Shown here: one piece after another, positions 40,986 to 49,373 of the stretch | How positions within the stretch are numbered: the first letter of the stretch is position 1 | Layout: each line of letters starts with the position of its first letter | NCBI GenBank assembly: GCA_011390615.1 | Contig: JAABSB010000003.1 | Coordinates: 1-50,697 of the forward strand | DNA length: 50,697 bases | Source: Desulfotignum sp. | GTDB taxonomy: Bacteria; Desulfobacterota; Desulfobacteria; Desulfobacterales; Desulfobacteraceae | Direction of reading: 5' to 3' | Made by a program: the position numbers and the translations under genes | The notes under the pieces: model-generated | Database searches by the model: none | Told to the model about the DNA's origin: nothing | The model's input: the letters and a program-made list of their open reading frames with translations, nothing else

Positions 40986-42369
40986 ACTGCTCCCTGTATT
41001 TGCGCACCACCACCAGGGCAATGACATTCAGGATCAAAGTGATGACAAACAGCAAAAGCCCTAAGGCAAAGGCGGCCAGGGTCTTGGGGCTGTCAAACTC
41101 CTGGTCCCCCACCAGAAGGGTAACAATCTGGACAGTCACTGTGGTAACGGTATTCAGGGGATTTGCCGTCAAATTGGCAGCCAGGCCGGCTGCCATAACC
41201 ACGATCATGGTCTCGCCGATGGCCCGGGACACCGCCAGCAGTACACCACCGACTATACCGGGCAGCGCTGCGGGCAGCACAACCAGGCGGACTGTTTCAC
41301 TGTGGGTGGAGCCAAGGCCCAGGGCACCGTCACGCAGGGACTGGGGAACAGCATTGATCACATCATCTGAAAGGGAGGACACAAAGGGAATGATCATGAT
41401 CCCCATGACCAGGCCTGCGGCCAAGGCGCTTTCCGATGACACATCCAGGCCGATGGACACCCCGGCATTACGGATCATGGGGGCCACCACCAGGGCGGCA
41501 AAAAATCCGTACACCACCGTGGGGATACCGGCCAGAATCTCCATCAGCGGCTTGGCAACCGCCCGGAATCGTTTGTTGGCATACTCAGACAGGTAAATAG
41601 CAGACATCAGACCGATGGGAACCGCCACACACATGGCAATGGCTGATATGAGCAGGGTACCCATGAAAACGGGAATGGCGCCAAAAGCCCCGGATGAGCC
41701 CACCTGATCAGCGCGGATGGCCATCTGGGGGCTCCAGTCCAGACCAAAAACAAATTCATGTATGGGAACAATCTTGAAAAACCGGATAGCTTCATACAAA
41801 ACAGACAATACAATGCCGATGGTGGTGAATATGGCGATGGTGGAGCAGGCGATAAGCAGGTATTTGACCATGGTTTCCACATGGTTCCGTGCCCGCAGCC
41901 CCGGCGCAATTATTTTGTGCACCCATAAGATCCCTGCAATGGCAATGGTGGTGACCATCACTGCCAGGGTGGCGTGGCTGATGGCCTGAAGCCGTGTGTA
42001 ATGGTCGGCTGCCGCCTGGATGGCCGGGCTGATCTCTTCGGGAACAATGTTTGCATAAACGATGTTCCGGATATCATTTATTATGAGACCGAGCCGGTCT
42101 GCCGGCAGATTCTGCAGGTCAGGAGGCAGACCGGCAATCACCATCTGGGTGACCACATTGGACTCAAAAACCCGCCAGAAAGAAAAAACGATCAGGGCCG
42201 GGAGGGCACACCAGAGCGCAGCAAGGGCACCATAATAGGTGGGTCTGGAATGCAGTATCTGTTGGCCTCTACCGCTGGCACCGGCAAGAACAAAGGCCCG
42301 CCTGCGGCCCAGAAAATATCCGCCGGCAGTGAGCATCAGCAATACCAGAAGCAGGTTGGAAGAAGACAT
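40978..42369 (-). CDS. pstC: Phosphate ABC transporter permease PstC (long form)
   Basis: A 463-aa permease. The ATG at 42369 (MSSSNLLLVLLML) with AAGG upstream is chosen. Residues about 1-220 carry extra membrane segments and a periplasmic loop, and the permease domain follows (YLSEYANKRFR, EILAGIPTVVYG, EAA loop LRDGALGLGSTHSETVR). It heads the pst operon; the 209 bp upstream to mlaC should contain its promoter, but no clear PhoB box was found. Confidence 0.92.
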   Translation of the reverse strand: MSSSNLLLVLLMLTAGGYFLGRRRAFVLAGASGRGQQILHSRPTYYGALAALWCALPALIVFSFWRVFESNVVTQMVIAGLPPDLQNLPADRLGLIINDIRNIVYANIVPEEISPAIQAAADHYTRLQAISHATLAVMVTTIAIAGILWVHKIIAPGLRARNHVETMVKYLLIACSTIAIFTTIGIVLSVLYEAIRFFKIVPIHEFVFGLDWSPQMAIRADQVGSSGAFGAIPVFMGTLLISAIAMCVAVPIGLMSAIYLSEYANKRFRAVAKPLMEILAGIPTVVYGFFAALVVAPMIRNAGVSIGLDVSSESALAAGLVMGIMIIPFVSSLSDDVINAVPQSLRDGALGLGSTHSETVRLVVLPAALPGIVGGVLLAVSRAIGETMIVVMAAGLAANLTANPLNTVTTVTVQIVTLLVGDQEFDSPKTLAAFALGLLLFVITLILNVIALVVVRKYREQYE

Positions 42370-42578
42370 GGGTAACCTTATAATTAAAAGATTATTCACT
42401 AAACTTGCTGTGAAAATACAGATCTTTTATAAGGTTTTGTTTAACAAATGATGAGCAGATTATTAGAAAATGGTTAGAACCTGGTTATTGGAATGGCAAC
42501 TATCCTGAATAAAAGAAGATTTGATAAGATAAGAATAAAAGTGCATCAAAAAAAAAGCAAAAATGTCCAGGCAGCAAT

Positions 42579-43184
42579 TCAGGAGTTTGAACCGGTTTTC
42601 TCCTCCAACTGCCTGATCAAAGATTCAAAAGAATCAGATTCCAGCATCCGGCTGAACTGGGACCGGTAATTTGCCACCAGGCTCACACCTTCAACCACCA
42701 TATCATACACCCGCCACTGGCCGTCCTCTGCTGCATACATTCTGTAATCAATCGGTATTTCAATTGTATCGCTCACAACAACCGTATTGATCTGGGCTTT
42801 ATCATCTCTGACCTGTTCTTTTACATAGCGCACCTTTTCATCATTATAGGCCTCAATTTTTGCCACATAGGTGTCTTCCAGAAGCCGGGAGAACAACCGG
42901 ACAAAGGTCTGGCGCTCTGCAAGAGTTCTGCCCCGCCAGTGCCGGGCCAGGCTGAGCTGTGACATTTTTTCAAAATCAAACCGATCAAAAATCACTTTGC
43001 GTAATGCCTCTCTTCGAAGGGCGGCATTGGCATCTGATTTAAGGGTATCATCTTCCAGAATTTTTATGATGCTGTTAATGGTGGCTTCAAGCTGATCCCG
43101 GGCCGGGGATGCCACAGCATGTGAAACAGTAAAAAAGAGTACAATAATTGTCACTGCCAGGGATCGTGCAATCAAATGCTGCAT
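42579..43184 (-). CDS. mlaC: MlaC/Ttg2D-type periplasmic phospholipid carrier
   Basis: A 201-aa periplasmic protein with a signal peptide (about 1-25, ending HAVA). The MlaC fold is seen as FDFEKMSQLSLARHWRG, FSRLLEDTYVAKIEAY, IPIDYRMYAAEDGQWRVYD and MVVEGVSLVANYRSQF. It carries phospholipid across the periplasm between the outer-membrane complex and MlaFEDB. It starts 1 bp after the STAS gene stop (TGATATG) and is the last gene of the operon. Confidence 0.92.
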   Translation of the reverse strand: MQHLIARSLAVTIIVLFFTVSHAVASPARDQLEATINSIIKILEDDTLKSDANAALRREALRKVIFDRFDFEKMSQLSLARHWRGRTLAERQTFVRLFSRLLEDTYVAKIEAYNDEKVRYVKEQVRDDKAQINTVVVSDTIEIPIDYRMYAAEDGQWRVYDMVVEGVSLVANYRSQFSRMLESDSFESLIRQLEEKTGSNS

Positions 43185-43185
43185 A

Positions 43186-43551
43186 TCAGTCTTCTTCCAT
43201 TTCTTCTCGGGTTACGGCCGCAAATGCCTTGTCTGCATTTTCATGAATGGTAAATACATTATCCAGTTTGGTAAGGGAAAGGGCATTATATACTGTGTCT
43301 CCCAATCCGGCCAGAACAAAGGGGCGGTCCTTTTTTCTGCTCCACTGCAGCCCTTCCACCAGGGTGGCTATGCCGGAACTGTCCATAAAGGACACCTTGG
43401 CCAGGTCGACCACAACAGCTGCAACTTTTTTATTTTTAAAATACAGCACCAGGGTATCCCGCAGGCTGGGGGAAGTAAACATGTCTACTTCACCTTCCAC
43501 CCTGATCATGGCAATATTTTTCTTTTCCGTGCTTTCTATATGAAATCCCAT
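43186..43551 (-). CDS. mlaB: STAS-domain protein (MlaB / anti-sigma factor antagonist-like)
   Basis: A 121-aa single STAS domain. FMDSSGIATLVEG (55-67) matches the phosphorylation loop of SpoIIAA/RsbV, with Ser58 at the residue phosphorylated in SpoIIAA. In E. coli MlaB the STAS protein binds MlaF and supports transporter assembly, and this serine is replaced by threonine. Its place between mlaD and mlaC argues for the Mla role; the intact DSSG loop and the nearby RsbW-like ATPase leave a regulatory phospho-switch open. Confidence 0.85.
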   Translation of the reverse strand: MGFHIESTEKKNIAMIRVEGEVDMFTSPSLRDTLVLYFKNKKVAAVVVDLAKVSFMDSSGIATLVEGLQWSRKKDRPFVLAGLGDTVYNALSLTKLDNVFTIHENADKAFAAVTREEMEED

Positions 43552-43582
43552 GGACTATATCTTCCATGTGTCTGATTGGCTG

Positions 43583-44020
43583 TTATTGTTCAAACAGGTA
43601 CTTGTTGATCAACTCTTCAATGCTGATGGCAGATTCCGTATCCATGATCACATCATTATCTGTTAGGTATTGTTCAGACCAGCCGGGAGCCAGTTTGATG
43701 AATTTGTCGCCGATGATGCCTTTGGTCCTCACCGAAGCAATGGTATCATCGGAAATCCGGGTGCTGTTTTTAATCTCCATAAAAACCCGGGCATCATTGT
43801 CTTCTAAACGGATCTGTCTGACCTTTCCCACAGGCACCCCTGCGATCTCCACAGAAGCACCCGGTTCAAGGCCTTCCACTGACCTGAAACCGGCTTCAAT
43901 GGTATAGGTGTCAGATCTGAACAATGCGACCCCGCCCAGGTTAACAGAAAGATACACCAGGCATGCCATTCCCAGGACCATGAACAACCCTACCGAGATT
44001 TCAGTTTTTCTGCCGTACAT
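43583..44020 (-). CDS. mlaD: MlaD-type MCE-domain protein
   Basis: A 145-aa protein with one N-terminal membrane anchor (about 8-30) and a single MCE domain (YTIEAGFRSVEGLEPGASV, IAGVPVGKVRQI, GIIGDKFIKLAPG). MlaD hexamers form the lipid channel on the periplasmic side of MlaFE. It is short for MlaD but complete. It lies 15 bp after mlaE. Confidence 0.92.
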   Translation of the reverse strand: MYGRKTEISVGLFMVLGMACLVYLSVNLGGVALFRSDTYTIEAGFRSVEGLEPGASVEIAGVPVGKVRQIRLEDNDARVFMEIKNSTRISDDTIASVRTKGIIGDKFIKLAPGWSEQYLTDNDVIMDTESAISIEELINKYLFEQ

Positions 44021-44035
44021 GAATAATATTACATC

Positions 44036-44809
44036 CTATAGCAATAAAGATGTCAAGATATAATCCACCACCAGGATGGACAGGGATGTCACCACCACCG
44101 TCTGGGTTGTGGCCCGGCTCACCCCTTCAGTTGTGGCCTGGGCACTGAACCCCATGAAGCAGGAAATCCAGGAGATGAGCAGGCCAAAGCACAACGATTT
44201 TATCATGCCGCCATATATATCGGCAAAGGTGACCGCTGAAATCATCTTGCTGAAATATGCTCCCTGGTTAACCCCGAGCAGCTGGACCCCCACCAGGTAT
44301 CCGCCAAAAATTCCCACGATGTCAAAAAAAGCGGTCAAAAGGGGCAGGGAAATGATGCCGGCCAGAATTTTCGGGCTGATCACATATTTGACAGGCTCAA
44401 TGGCCATCATCTCCAGGGCCGGAAACTGATCTGTTATCTTCATGATCCCAATTTGTGCGGCTATGGCAGACCCGGCCCTTCCGGTCACCATGAGGGCACA
44501 CAGCACAGGCCCCAGTTCCCGAATAATGGAAAGAGCCACTGCAGACCCTAAAAGGGCCTGGGCCCCGAACTGGGTCAGGGTATGGTAGCCCTGGAGCCCC
44601 AGCACCATACCGGTGAACAGGGCCGTGACAAACACGATCAAAAATGATTTTGATCCGATGAATTCAATTTCCTTGATGAGCCGGGATATCCGGTACGGCC
44701 TTCGAAAGGCCTGAAAAACAGCAAGAAACAAGAACACACCGCTTCTGCCGATAACCTGCATCCAGGCCAGAGTGGCCCGGCCGATGGCAGCGGCAATATC
44801 AAGATTCAC
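44036..44809 (-). CDS. mlaE: MlaE-type phospholipid ABC transporter permease
   Basis: A 257-aa inner-membrane permease with five to six hydrophobic segments. MlaE hallmarks are the amphipathic N-terminus (IGRSGVFLFLAVFQAF), IRELGPVLCALMVTGRAGSA and AAQIGIMKITDQFPALEMM. It starts 9 bp after mlaF and forms the MlaFE core for retrograde (or anterograde) phospholipid transport. Confidence 0.95.
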   Translation of the reverse strand: MNLDIAAAIGRATLAWMQVIGRSGVFLFLAVFQAFRRPYRISRLIKEIEFIGSKSFLIVFVTALFTGMVLGLQGYHTLTQFGAQALLGSAVALSIIRELGPVLCALMVTGRAGSAIAAQIGIMKITDQFPALEMMAIEPVKYVISPKILAGIISLPLLTAFFDIVGIFGGYLVGVQLLGVNQGAYFSKMISAVTFADIYGGMIKSLCFGLLISWISCFMGFSAQATTEGVSRATTQTVVVTSLSILVVDYILTSLLL

Positions 44810-44818
44810 AGCATTTTC

Positions 44819-45619
44819 CTATGTTGCTTTTTCATTATCGGTCAAAAGCGCATCAATATAACTGGTGTCAGAGCGGGTAAAAGCAATGGGGCCTTCAGGG
44901 GATCCTGTGATAAACTGCACGACCCGCTCATCAGTACTGTTCTGGATTTCTGCCACGGTCCCCTGGGCAATGATGTCTCCGTAATAGAGAATAATGATTT
45001 TGTCGGCAATTTTGAAGCTGGACGTAATATCATGGGACACCACCACCGAGGTAATGCCCAGCTTGGTGTTCAGGTCCTTGATCAATTTGCCGATCACGCC
45101 GGTGGAAATGGGGTCCAGACCCGAGGTGGGCTCATCATAAAAAATCACCTTGGGGTCCATCACAATGGCCCGGGCCAGTCCCACCCGTTTCATCATCCCC
45201 CCGGACAGCTGGGACGGCATCAGGTGCTCAGTTCCCCGCAGACCCACCATTTCAAGTTTCATGGTAACGATATTCTTAATGACGTTGTCTGCGATTCTGG
45301 TGTGTTCCCGCAGGGGAAACGCTATGTTTTCATAAATATCCAGGTAATTGAACAGGGCAGATCCCTGGAAGAGCATGCCCATTTTCTTTCTTTTCTCATA
45401 CAGCGTTTTTTTGGTGGCACGCGTCAGGTCCATGCCGTCAAAGAACACCGATCCACTGTCCGGTTTTTCAAGGCCGGTTATCTGGCGCAACAGCGTGCTT
45501 TTACCGGACCCGCTTCCCCCGAGGATCACTGTCACCTTTTTTTCTTCGAACCGGCAGCTCACGTTGTTGCAGGCAACGATTTTGCCATAGGTTTTGACAA
45601 GGTTTTCAACACGTATCAT
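44819..45619 (-). CDS. mlaF: MlaF-type phospholipid ABC transporter ATPase
   Basis: A 266-aa ABC ATPase: Walker A GGSGSGKST, signature LSGGM, Walker B VIFYDEPTSGLDP and switch His in VVVSHD. The ATG at 45619 (MIRVENLVKTYGK) matches the usual MlaF N-terminus but lacks a good ribosome site; an extension to 45706 is not family-like. It is the first gene of mlaFEDBC; 178 bp separate it from the divergent RsbW-like gene, space for two promoters. Confidence 0.93.
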   Translation of the reverse strand: MIRVENLVKTYGKIVACNNVSCRFEEKKVTVILGGSGSGKSTLLRQITGLEKPDSGSVFFDGMDLTRATKKTLYEKRKKMGMLFQGSALFNYLDIYENIAFPLREHTRIADNVIKNIVTMKLEMVGLRGTEHLMPSQLSGGMMKRVGLARAIVMDPKVIFYDEPTSGLDPISTGVIGKLIKDLNTKLGITSVVVSHDITSSFKIADKIIILYYGDIIAQGTVAEIQNSTDERVVQFITGSPEGPIAFTRSDTSYIDALLTDNEKAT

Positions 45620-45797
45620 AGGGCATAAATAACCTAGCAGTTTTGGGGTGTCAACGATAATCCGCCGGCAGGTGTCCAATTGTCCATGCCGGGATGCGAT
45701 TGACAAACAGGATCAGGGTGGATATACATTTACAAAAAGGCAAAGAAATCCGCTGATCCGGTCAGGTTTTCAGATCAGCCCAGATACAGGGCAGCCC

Positions 45798-46229
45798 ATG
45801 ACAGATACCATAGCCACAAACCCTGAACACCTTATCCTGAGCATTCCCTCCCATCCAAAATATCTGCAGCTGGCACGGGGGATGGTGAAAAAGATTGCCG
45901 CCGGCAACAAACTGTCCAGTCACGACACGGAACATATCATTCTGGCTGTTGCCGAAGCATGCGCCAATATCATCAAACACGGCTACATGAACCAGCCCGA
46001 CGGCAGAATAAACCTTTACCTGGAAATTGTGCCGGAAAAACTGAGTATCACCATTGAAGATTTTGGCCGCCAATGGGACCCTGCCACCCTGGAACCCCGG
46101 GATCTGGATGACATCAGACCCGGCGGGATGGGCATCCATCTCATGACCTGTACAATGGATTGTGTGGAGTTTGACTGTTCGGGCAAAAATAGAAACCAGT
46201 TGAGAATGGTCAAACAGCTTGGGGGGTAA
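45798..46229 (+). CDS. RsbW/SpoIIAB-type anti-sigma-factor-like serine kinase (HATPase_c)
   Basis: A 143-aa GHKL ATPase. The N box is EACANIIKHGY (Glu53, Asn57), the G1 box EDFGR (Asp88) and the G2 box RPGGMGIHLM (108-116), matching RsbW/SpoIIAB. The ATG at 45798 has a modest AGGG upstream; a longer frame to 45648 is rich in non-family residues. These proteins phosphorylate a STAS partner on its DSSG serine and bind a sigma factor. No sigma gene is adjacent, but a STAS protein with intact serine lies in the divergent Mla operon. It may also pair with another system. Confidence 0.88.
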   Translation: MTDTIATNPEHLILSIPSHPKYLQLARGMVKKIAAGNKLSSHDTEHIILAVAEACANIIKHGYMNQPDGRINLYLEIVPEKLSITIEDFGRQWDPATLEPRDLDDIRPGGMGIHLMTCTMDCVEFDCSGKNRNQLRMVKQLGG

Positions 46230-46236
46230 TACAAAC

Positions 46237-46263
46237 CCATGACCCAGATATTTCGGGTCATGG
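46237..46263. terminator. Perfect hairpin between convergent genes
   Basis: CCATGACCC and GGGTCATGG form a 9-bp perfect stem with a 9-nt loop, 7 bp after the RsbW-like stop and 20 bp before the end of the convergent hypothetical gene. No T-run follows, so it is a weaker terminator or an mRNA 3'-end stabiliser. Confidence 0.5.
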
Positions 46264-46282
46264 ATCGGATTATGTTCACAGG

Positions 46283-46834
46283 CTATGCATTTTTCTGTGC
46301 CAGAATATTCTGAATCACTGCCCGGGAAAACGGTGGGGAAATATTTTTTGTTTTACCGGCATTGGGCTTCTGGCTGGGTTTGTGGCTGGATCCGCTGAAA
46401 GAAGTTATGCTTTTGTCACTGAACTGGATCTGGTAGTTGGGACGAATACCTTTTCCTGTGGTGCCCAGACACACGGCAGATGCTTCATCGGTTCCCATAT
46501 TCTGGCAAACTTTCTCCAGAAAAGGAGTGGCAAGCTCGGCCAGCCGTTCCTCATTCCAGACAATACCGGGGCTCCCCGCTTTTCGGGAAGCACCGGCCTT
46601 GGGTTTTAATTTGCGGATAAGTGTGGACAGATTCTTGAGTTTGAGCCCCAGATTCTTGACAGACCGCTTCTGAATCTCCCCCTCGGCCTGGGGTTTGAGG
46701 ATGTCCAGCCGTTCATGCACTTTTTCATACCCTTCTTTGGATTCTTCCAGGGCTTTTTTGTCAATCAGGGCATAAACATTTCTGCACATGCGGTTTATTT
46801 CCTGTCTGGATTCTCGGAATTTATCAGGCTCCAT
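46283..46834 (-). CDS. Hypothetical coiled-coil-type protein
   Basis: A 183-aa basic, soluble protein with a strong AGGAG before the ATG. Residues about 1-85 are predicted helical and lysine/glutamate-rich, fitting a coiled coil (ALEESKEGYEKVHERLDIL). Residues about 95-145 are a compact part (WNEERLAELATPFLEKV, CLGTTGKGIRPNY), and the tail is Ser/Lys/Pro-rich. No family is recognised. It stands alone between the RsbW-like gene and kbl. Confidence 0.6.
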   Translation of the reverse strand: MEPDKFRESRQEINRMCRNVYALIDKKALEESKEGYEKVHERLDILKPQAEGEIQKRSVKNLGLKLKNLSTLIRKLKPKAGASRKAGSPGIVWNEERLAELATPFLEKVCQNMGTDEASAVCLGTTGKGIRPNYQIQFSDKSITSFSGSSHKPSQKPNAGKTKNISPPFSRAVIQNILAQKNA

Positions 46835-46967
46835 TCCTTTTTCTCCTTGTCATAATATTTGGATCATGCCGGGCCATCCTTTAACAGGCCAGGCCAATTT
46901 TTCTATCATACATTGATTCTGCTCCAAATTCAAGGAGTTGGGAAAAAACCCGGAACAGCAGATAATT

Positions 46968-48191
46968 TCAGGCAAATTCAGCCAAAAGGCCCAGGACCTG
47001 GTCGATATCTTTTGGTGTATGGCAGGCATTGATCTGGAAACGAATGGTTTCATCTCCTTTGGGCACCACCGGGAATGTCAGCCCCACCACCAGCACACCG
47101 TTTTCATACAGGTATGTGACAAGTTCATGTGTTCTGGCGGTATCCCTGACCATCAGCGGTACCACCGGGTGGGGTCCTGGAATGGTTTCCATGCCAATCC
47201 TGTCCAGTCCCTGGCGGAACCGGGTTGTCTGCTCTTTCAGGTGTGCCAGAAGGTTTTTCCCCTGGCGGCTGTCGCAGATATCGATGGCTTTGACAGCAGC
47301 TGCGCAGTCAGCCACGCTCAGGGGATTGGTGTAAATATAGGTATCTGCTTTCTGGCGCACCGCCTCCACAAGGGTCTGACTGCCGGCGATGAACCCGCCG
47401 TTTACGCCGAAGGCCTTGCCGAATGTCCCCACCACCACATCAGGCCAGGCATTGCAGAACTCCGGGGTTCCCCGGCCGGTATCCCCGAATGCGCCGATGC
47501 CGTGGGAATCATCCACCACCGTTATCACGCCGTCTTTGAACCTGTCTTCATAGCTTTTGCAGATACGGACAATCTCGTGTATGGGGGCACAATCCCCCCG
47601 CATGCTGAAGATGCCGTCGAAAACCACCACCACCCGTTCCATTTCCGGGGTAACGGCATCCAGGCAGCGTTTCAGATCTGCCATATCATTGTGCGCAAAA
47701 ATCCCCTTGTTGGCACTGGGCACGTTGCTGATGCGCATGGCACGGATGATGCTGTTGTGGTTCAGTTGATCCCCTATCCAATGGGTCTTTTTGCTGGAAA
47801 TGGACAGGGCCAGTCCGCAATTGGCTGTATAGGCGGAATTGAAAATCTTTGCCCCCGGCTTGTTTACAAACCTTGCAATGCGTTCTTCCAAGCGCACATG
47901 GTGAATAAAGGTACCGTCGATGAACCGGACAGCCCCGGGGCCCACCCCGAAATTCCGGGTGGCCGCATCTGCCGCCTGAATCAGTTCCGGATGGTTGGAC
48001 AATGACAGGTAGGCGTTGGAGTTGAACCGCATGAATTTCTGGGAACTGTCAGCCAGCCGGTATCTGGGTCCTTTTTCATCCTTGGGCGCTATATATGCTT
48101 CAATGATTCTTTCCGGTGATTTGGTTCTTCCCTCTGCTTTCAGGGAAGACAGTTCCTGTTCCAGGCTGATATCGAGTTTATCTGTGCTCAT
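46968..48191 (-). CDS. kbl: 2-amino-3-ketobutyrate CoA ligase / glycine C-acetyltransferase-type PLP enzyme
   Basis: A 407-aa PLP enzyme of the alpha-oxoamine synthase group. It cleaves 2-amino-3-oxobutyrate with CoA to glycine and acetyl-CoA. The ATG at 48191 (MSTDKLDISLEQE) with GGAG is chosen. Visible are NSNAYLSLSNHPEL, DGTFIHHVRLEERIA, VDDSHGIGAFG (Asp-His of the PLP site) and GTFGKAFGVNGG (Lys forming the Schiff base). The tdh gene directly upstream supports this assignment over 5-aminolevulinate or 8-amino-7-oxononanoate synthase. A Fur-box-like palindrome lies in the 95-bp tdh-kbl gap. Confidence 0.88.
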   Translation of the reverse strand: MSTDKLDISLEQELSSLKAEGRTKSPERIIEAYIAPKDEKGPRYRLADSSQKFMRFNSNAYLSLSNHPELIQAADAATRNFGVGPGAVRFIDGTFIHHVRLEERIARFVNKPGAKIFNSAYTANCGLALSISSKKTHWIGDQLNHNSIIRAMRISNVPSANKGIFAHNDMADLKRCLDAVTPEMERVVVVFDGIFSMRGDCAPIHEIVRICKSYEDRFKDGVITVVDDSHGIGAFGDTGRGTPEFCNAWPDVVVGTFGKAFGVNGGFIAGSQTLVEAVRQKADTYIYTNPLSVADCAAAVKAIDICDSRQGKNLLAHLKEQTTRFRQGLDRIGMETIPGPHPVVPLMVRDTARTHELVTYLYENGVLVVGLTFPVVPKGDETIRFQINACHTPKDIDQVLGLLAEFA

Positions 48192-48260
48192 TTTTATTTC
48201 TCCAAACGCATGATCAATAGGATTAGCACCCATTCTGCCGGCACGGCCAGGGTGTCTGGC

Positions 48261-48275
48261 AGATAATAATTATCA
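48261..48275. promoter_or_regulatory. Fur-box-like palindrome upstream of kbl
   Basis: AGATAATAATTATCA matches the 7-1-7 Fur consensus TGATAATnATTATCA at all but the first base. It lies 70-84 bp before the kbl start codon and 11 bp after the tdh stop, between two genes that otherwise look like an operon. It suggests a separate, metal-dependent promoter for kbl, but no binding is shown. Confidence 0.45.
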
Positions 48276-48286
48276 TCTTTTGATGG

Positions 48287-49333
48287 TCACTCTGTACGGG
48301 TCCAGTCCAGAATGACTTTTCCTGATTCTCCAGACCGCATGGCGGCAAATCCCTGTTCAAACTGTGTATACGCAAACCTGTGGGTGATCAGGGGGGTTAT
48401 ATCCAGGCCGCTCTGGATCATGGCGGTCATCTTGTACCAGGTCTCATACATCTCCCTGCCGTAAATGCCCTTGATGGTCAACATATTGAACACCACCGTG
48501 TTCCAGTCAATGGCGGTCTTGTCAGGCATGATCCCCAGCATGGCGATTTTCCCGCCATGGCACATATTTTCCAGAATGGCATTCAGGGCTGCCGGACTGC
48601 CGGACATTTCCATGGCCACATCAAACCCTTCTTTCATGCCCAGTTCCTTCTGGGCATCTGCCACCGACTGTCTGCTGACATCCAGAGCCAGGGTGGCTCC
48701 GGCCTGTCTGGCAAGGTCCAGGCGGAAGGGGTTGAGATCGGTCACCACCACATACCGGGCACCGCTGTGCCTGGCAATGGCGGCTGCCATGCACCCGATG
48801 GGGCCGGCACCGGTGATGAGGACGTCTTCCCCCAGCACATCAAAGGAAAGTGCTGTATGGGTGGCATTTCCCAGCGGATCAAAGCAGGCCAGGGTTTCCA
48901 GGGGGATGGCAGTATCGCAGTACCAGACATTGGTGACCGGAATGGCCAGAAACTGGGCAAACGCCCCGGGCCGGTTGACCCCCACCCCTTTTGTGTCCTT
49001 GCACAGATGCCTGCGCCCGGCCAGACAGTTCCGGCAGTGTCCGCACACCAGATGGCCTTCCCCGGACACAAGGTCCCCTTTTTTGAAATCAGCCACATGG
49101 GACCCTACCTTTTCAATGGTGCCCACAAATTCGTGGCCGACGTGCATGGGCACGGGAATGGTTTTTTGGGACCAGCTGTCCCAGTTGTAAATATGGACAT
49201 CTGTACCGCAGATGGCGGTGCGCAAAATTTTTATCAACACTTCGTTGTGTCTGATTTCCGGCACCGGCACATCCTGGAGCCACAGCCCCGGTTCAGGCTT
49301 TGCCTTGACAATTGCTTTCATGGTCTGCTGCAT
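48287..49333 (-). CDS. tdh: L-threonine 3-dehydrogenase (zinc-dependent)
   Basis: A 348-aa zinc medium-chain dehydrogenase, oxidising threonine to 2-amino-3-oxobutyrate. Catalytic zinc ligands are Cys42 ([12 protein letters not shown]), His67 and Glu68 (VGHEFVG). The structural zinc is held by Cys97, Cys100, Cys103 and Cys111. The coenzyme loop is [22 protein letters not shown] is typical of Tdh. The kbl gene follows, completing the threonine-to-glycine plus acetyl-CoA route. GAGAG upstream gives a fair ribosome site. Confidence 0.93.
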   Translation of the reverse strand: MQQTMKAIVKAKPEPGLWLQDVPVPEIRHNEVLIKILRTAICGTDVHIYNWDSWSQKTIPVPMHVGHEFVGTIEKVGSHVADFKKGDLVSGEGHLVCGHCRNCLAGRRHLCKDTKGVGVNRPGAFAQFLAIPVTNVWYCDTAIPLETLACFDPLGNATHTALSFDVLGEDVLITGAGPIGCMAAAIARHSGARYVVVTDLNPFRLDLARQAGATLALDVSRQSVADAQKELGMKEGFDVAMEMSGSPAALNAILENMCHGGKIAMLGIMPDKTAIDWNTVVFNMLTIKGIYGREMYETWYKMTAMIQSGLDITPLITHRFAYTQFEQGFAAMRSGESGKVILDWTRTE

Positions 49334-49373
49334 GGCACGCTCTCAATGGTTTCGATATTTGCTGTTCTTTGTT

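Noticed and set aside
42370-42578. PhoB box upstream of pstC
   Set aside because: Only weak TTCTAA direct repeats 11 bp apart were found, not the TGTCA-type consensus, so no site is claimed.
46938-48005. 355-codon plus-strand frame opposite kbl
   Set aside because: It is the reverse strand of a clear PLP enzyme; its His/Gly-rich composition is typical of antisense frames in GC-rich codons.
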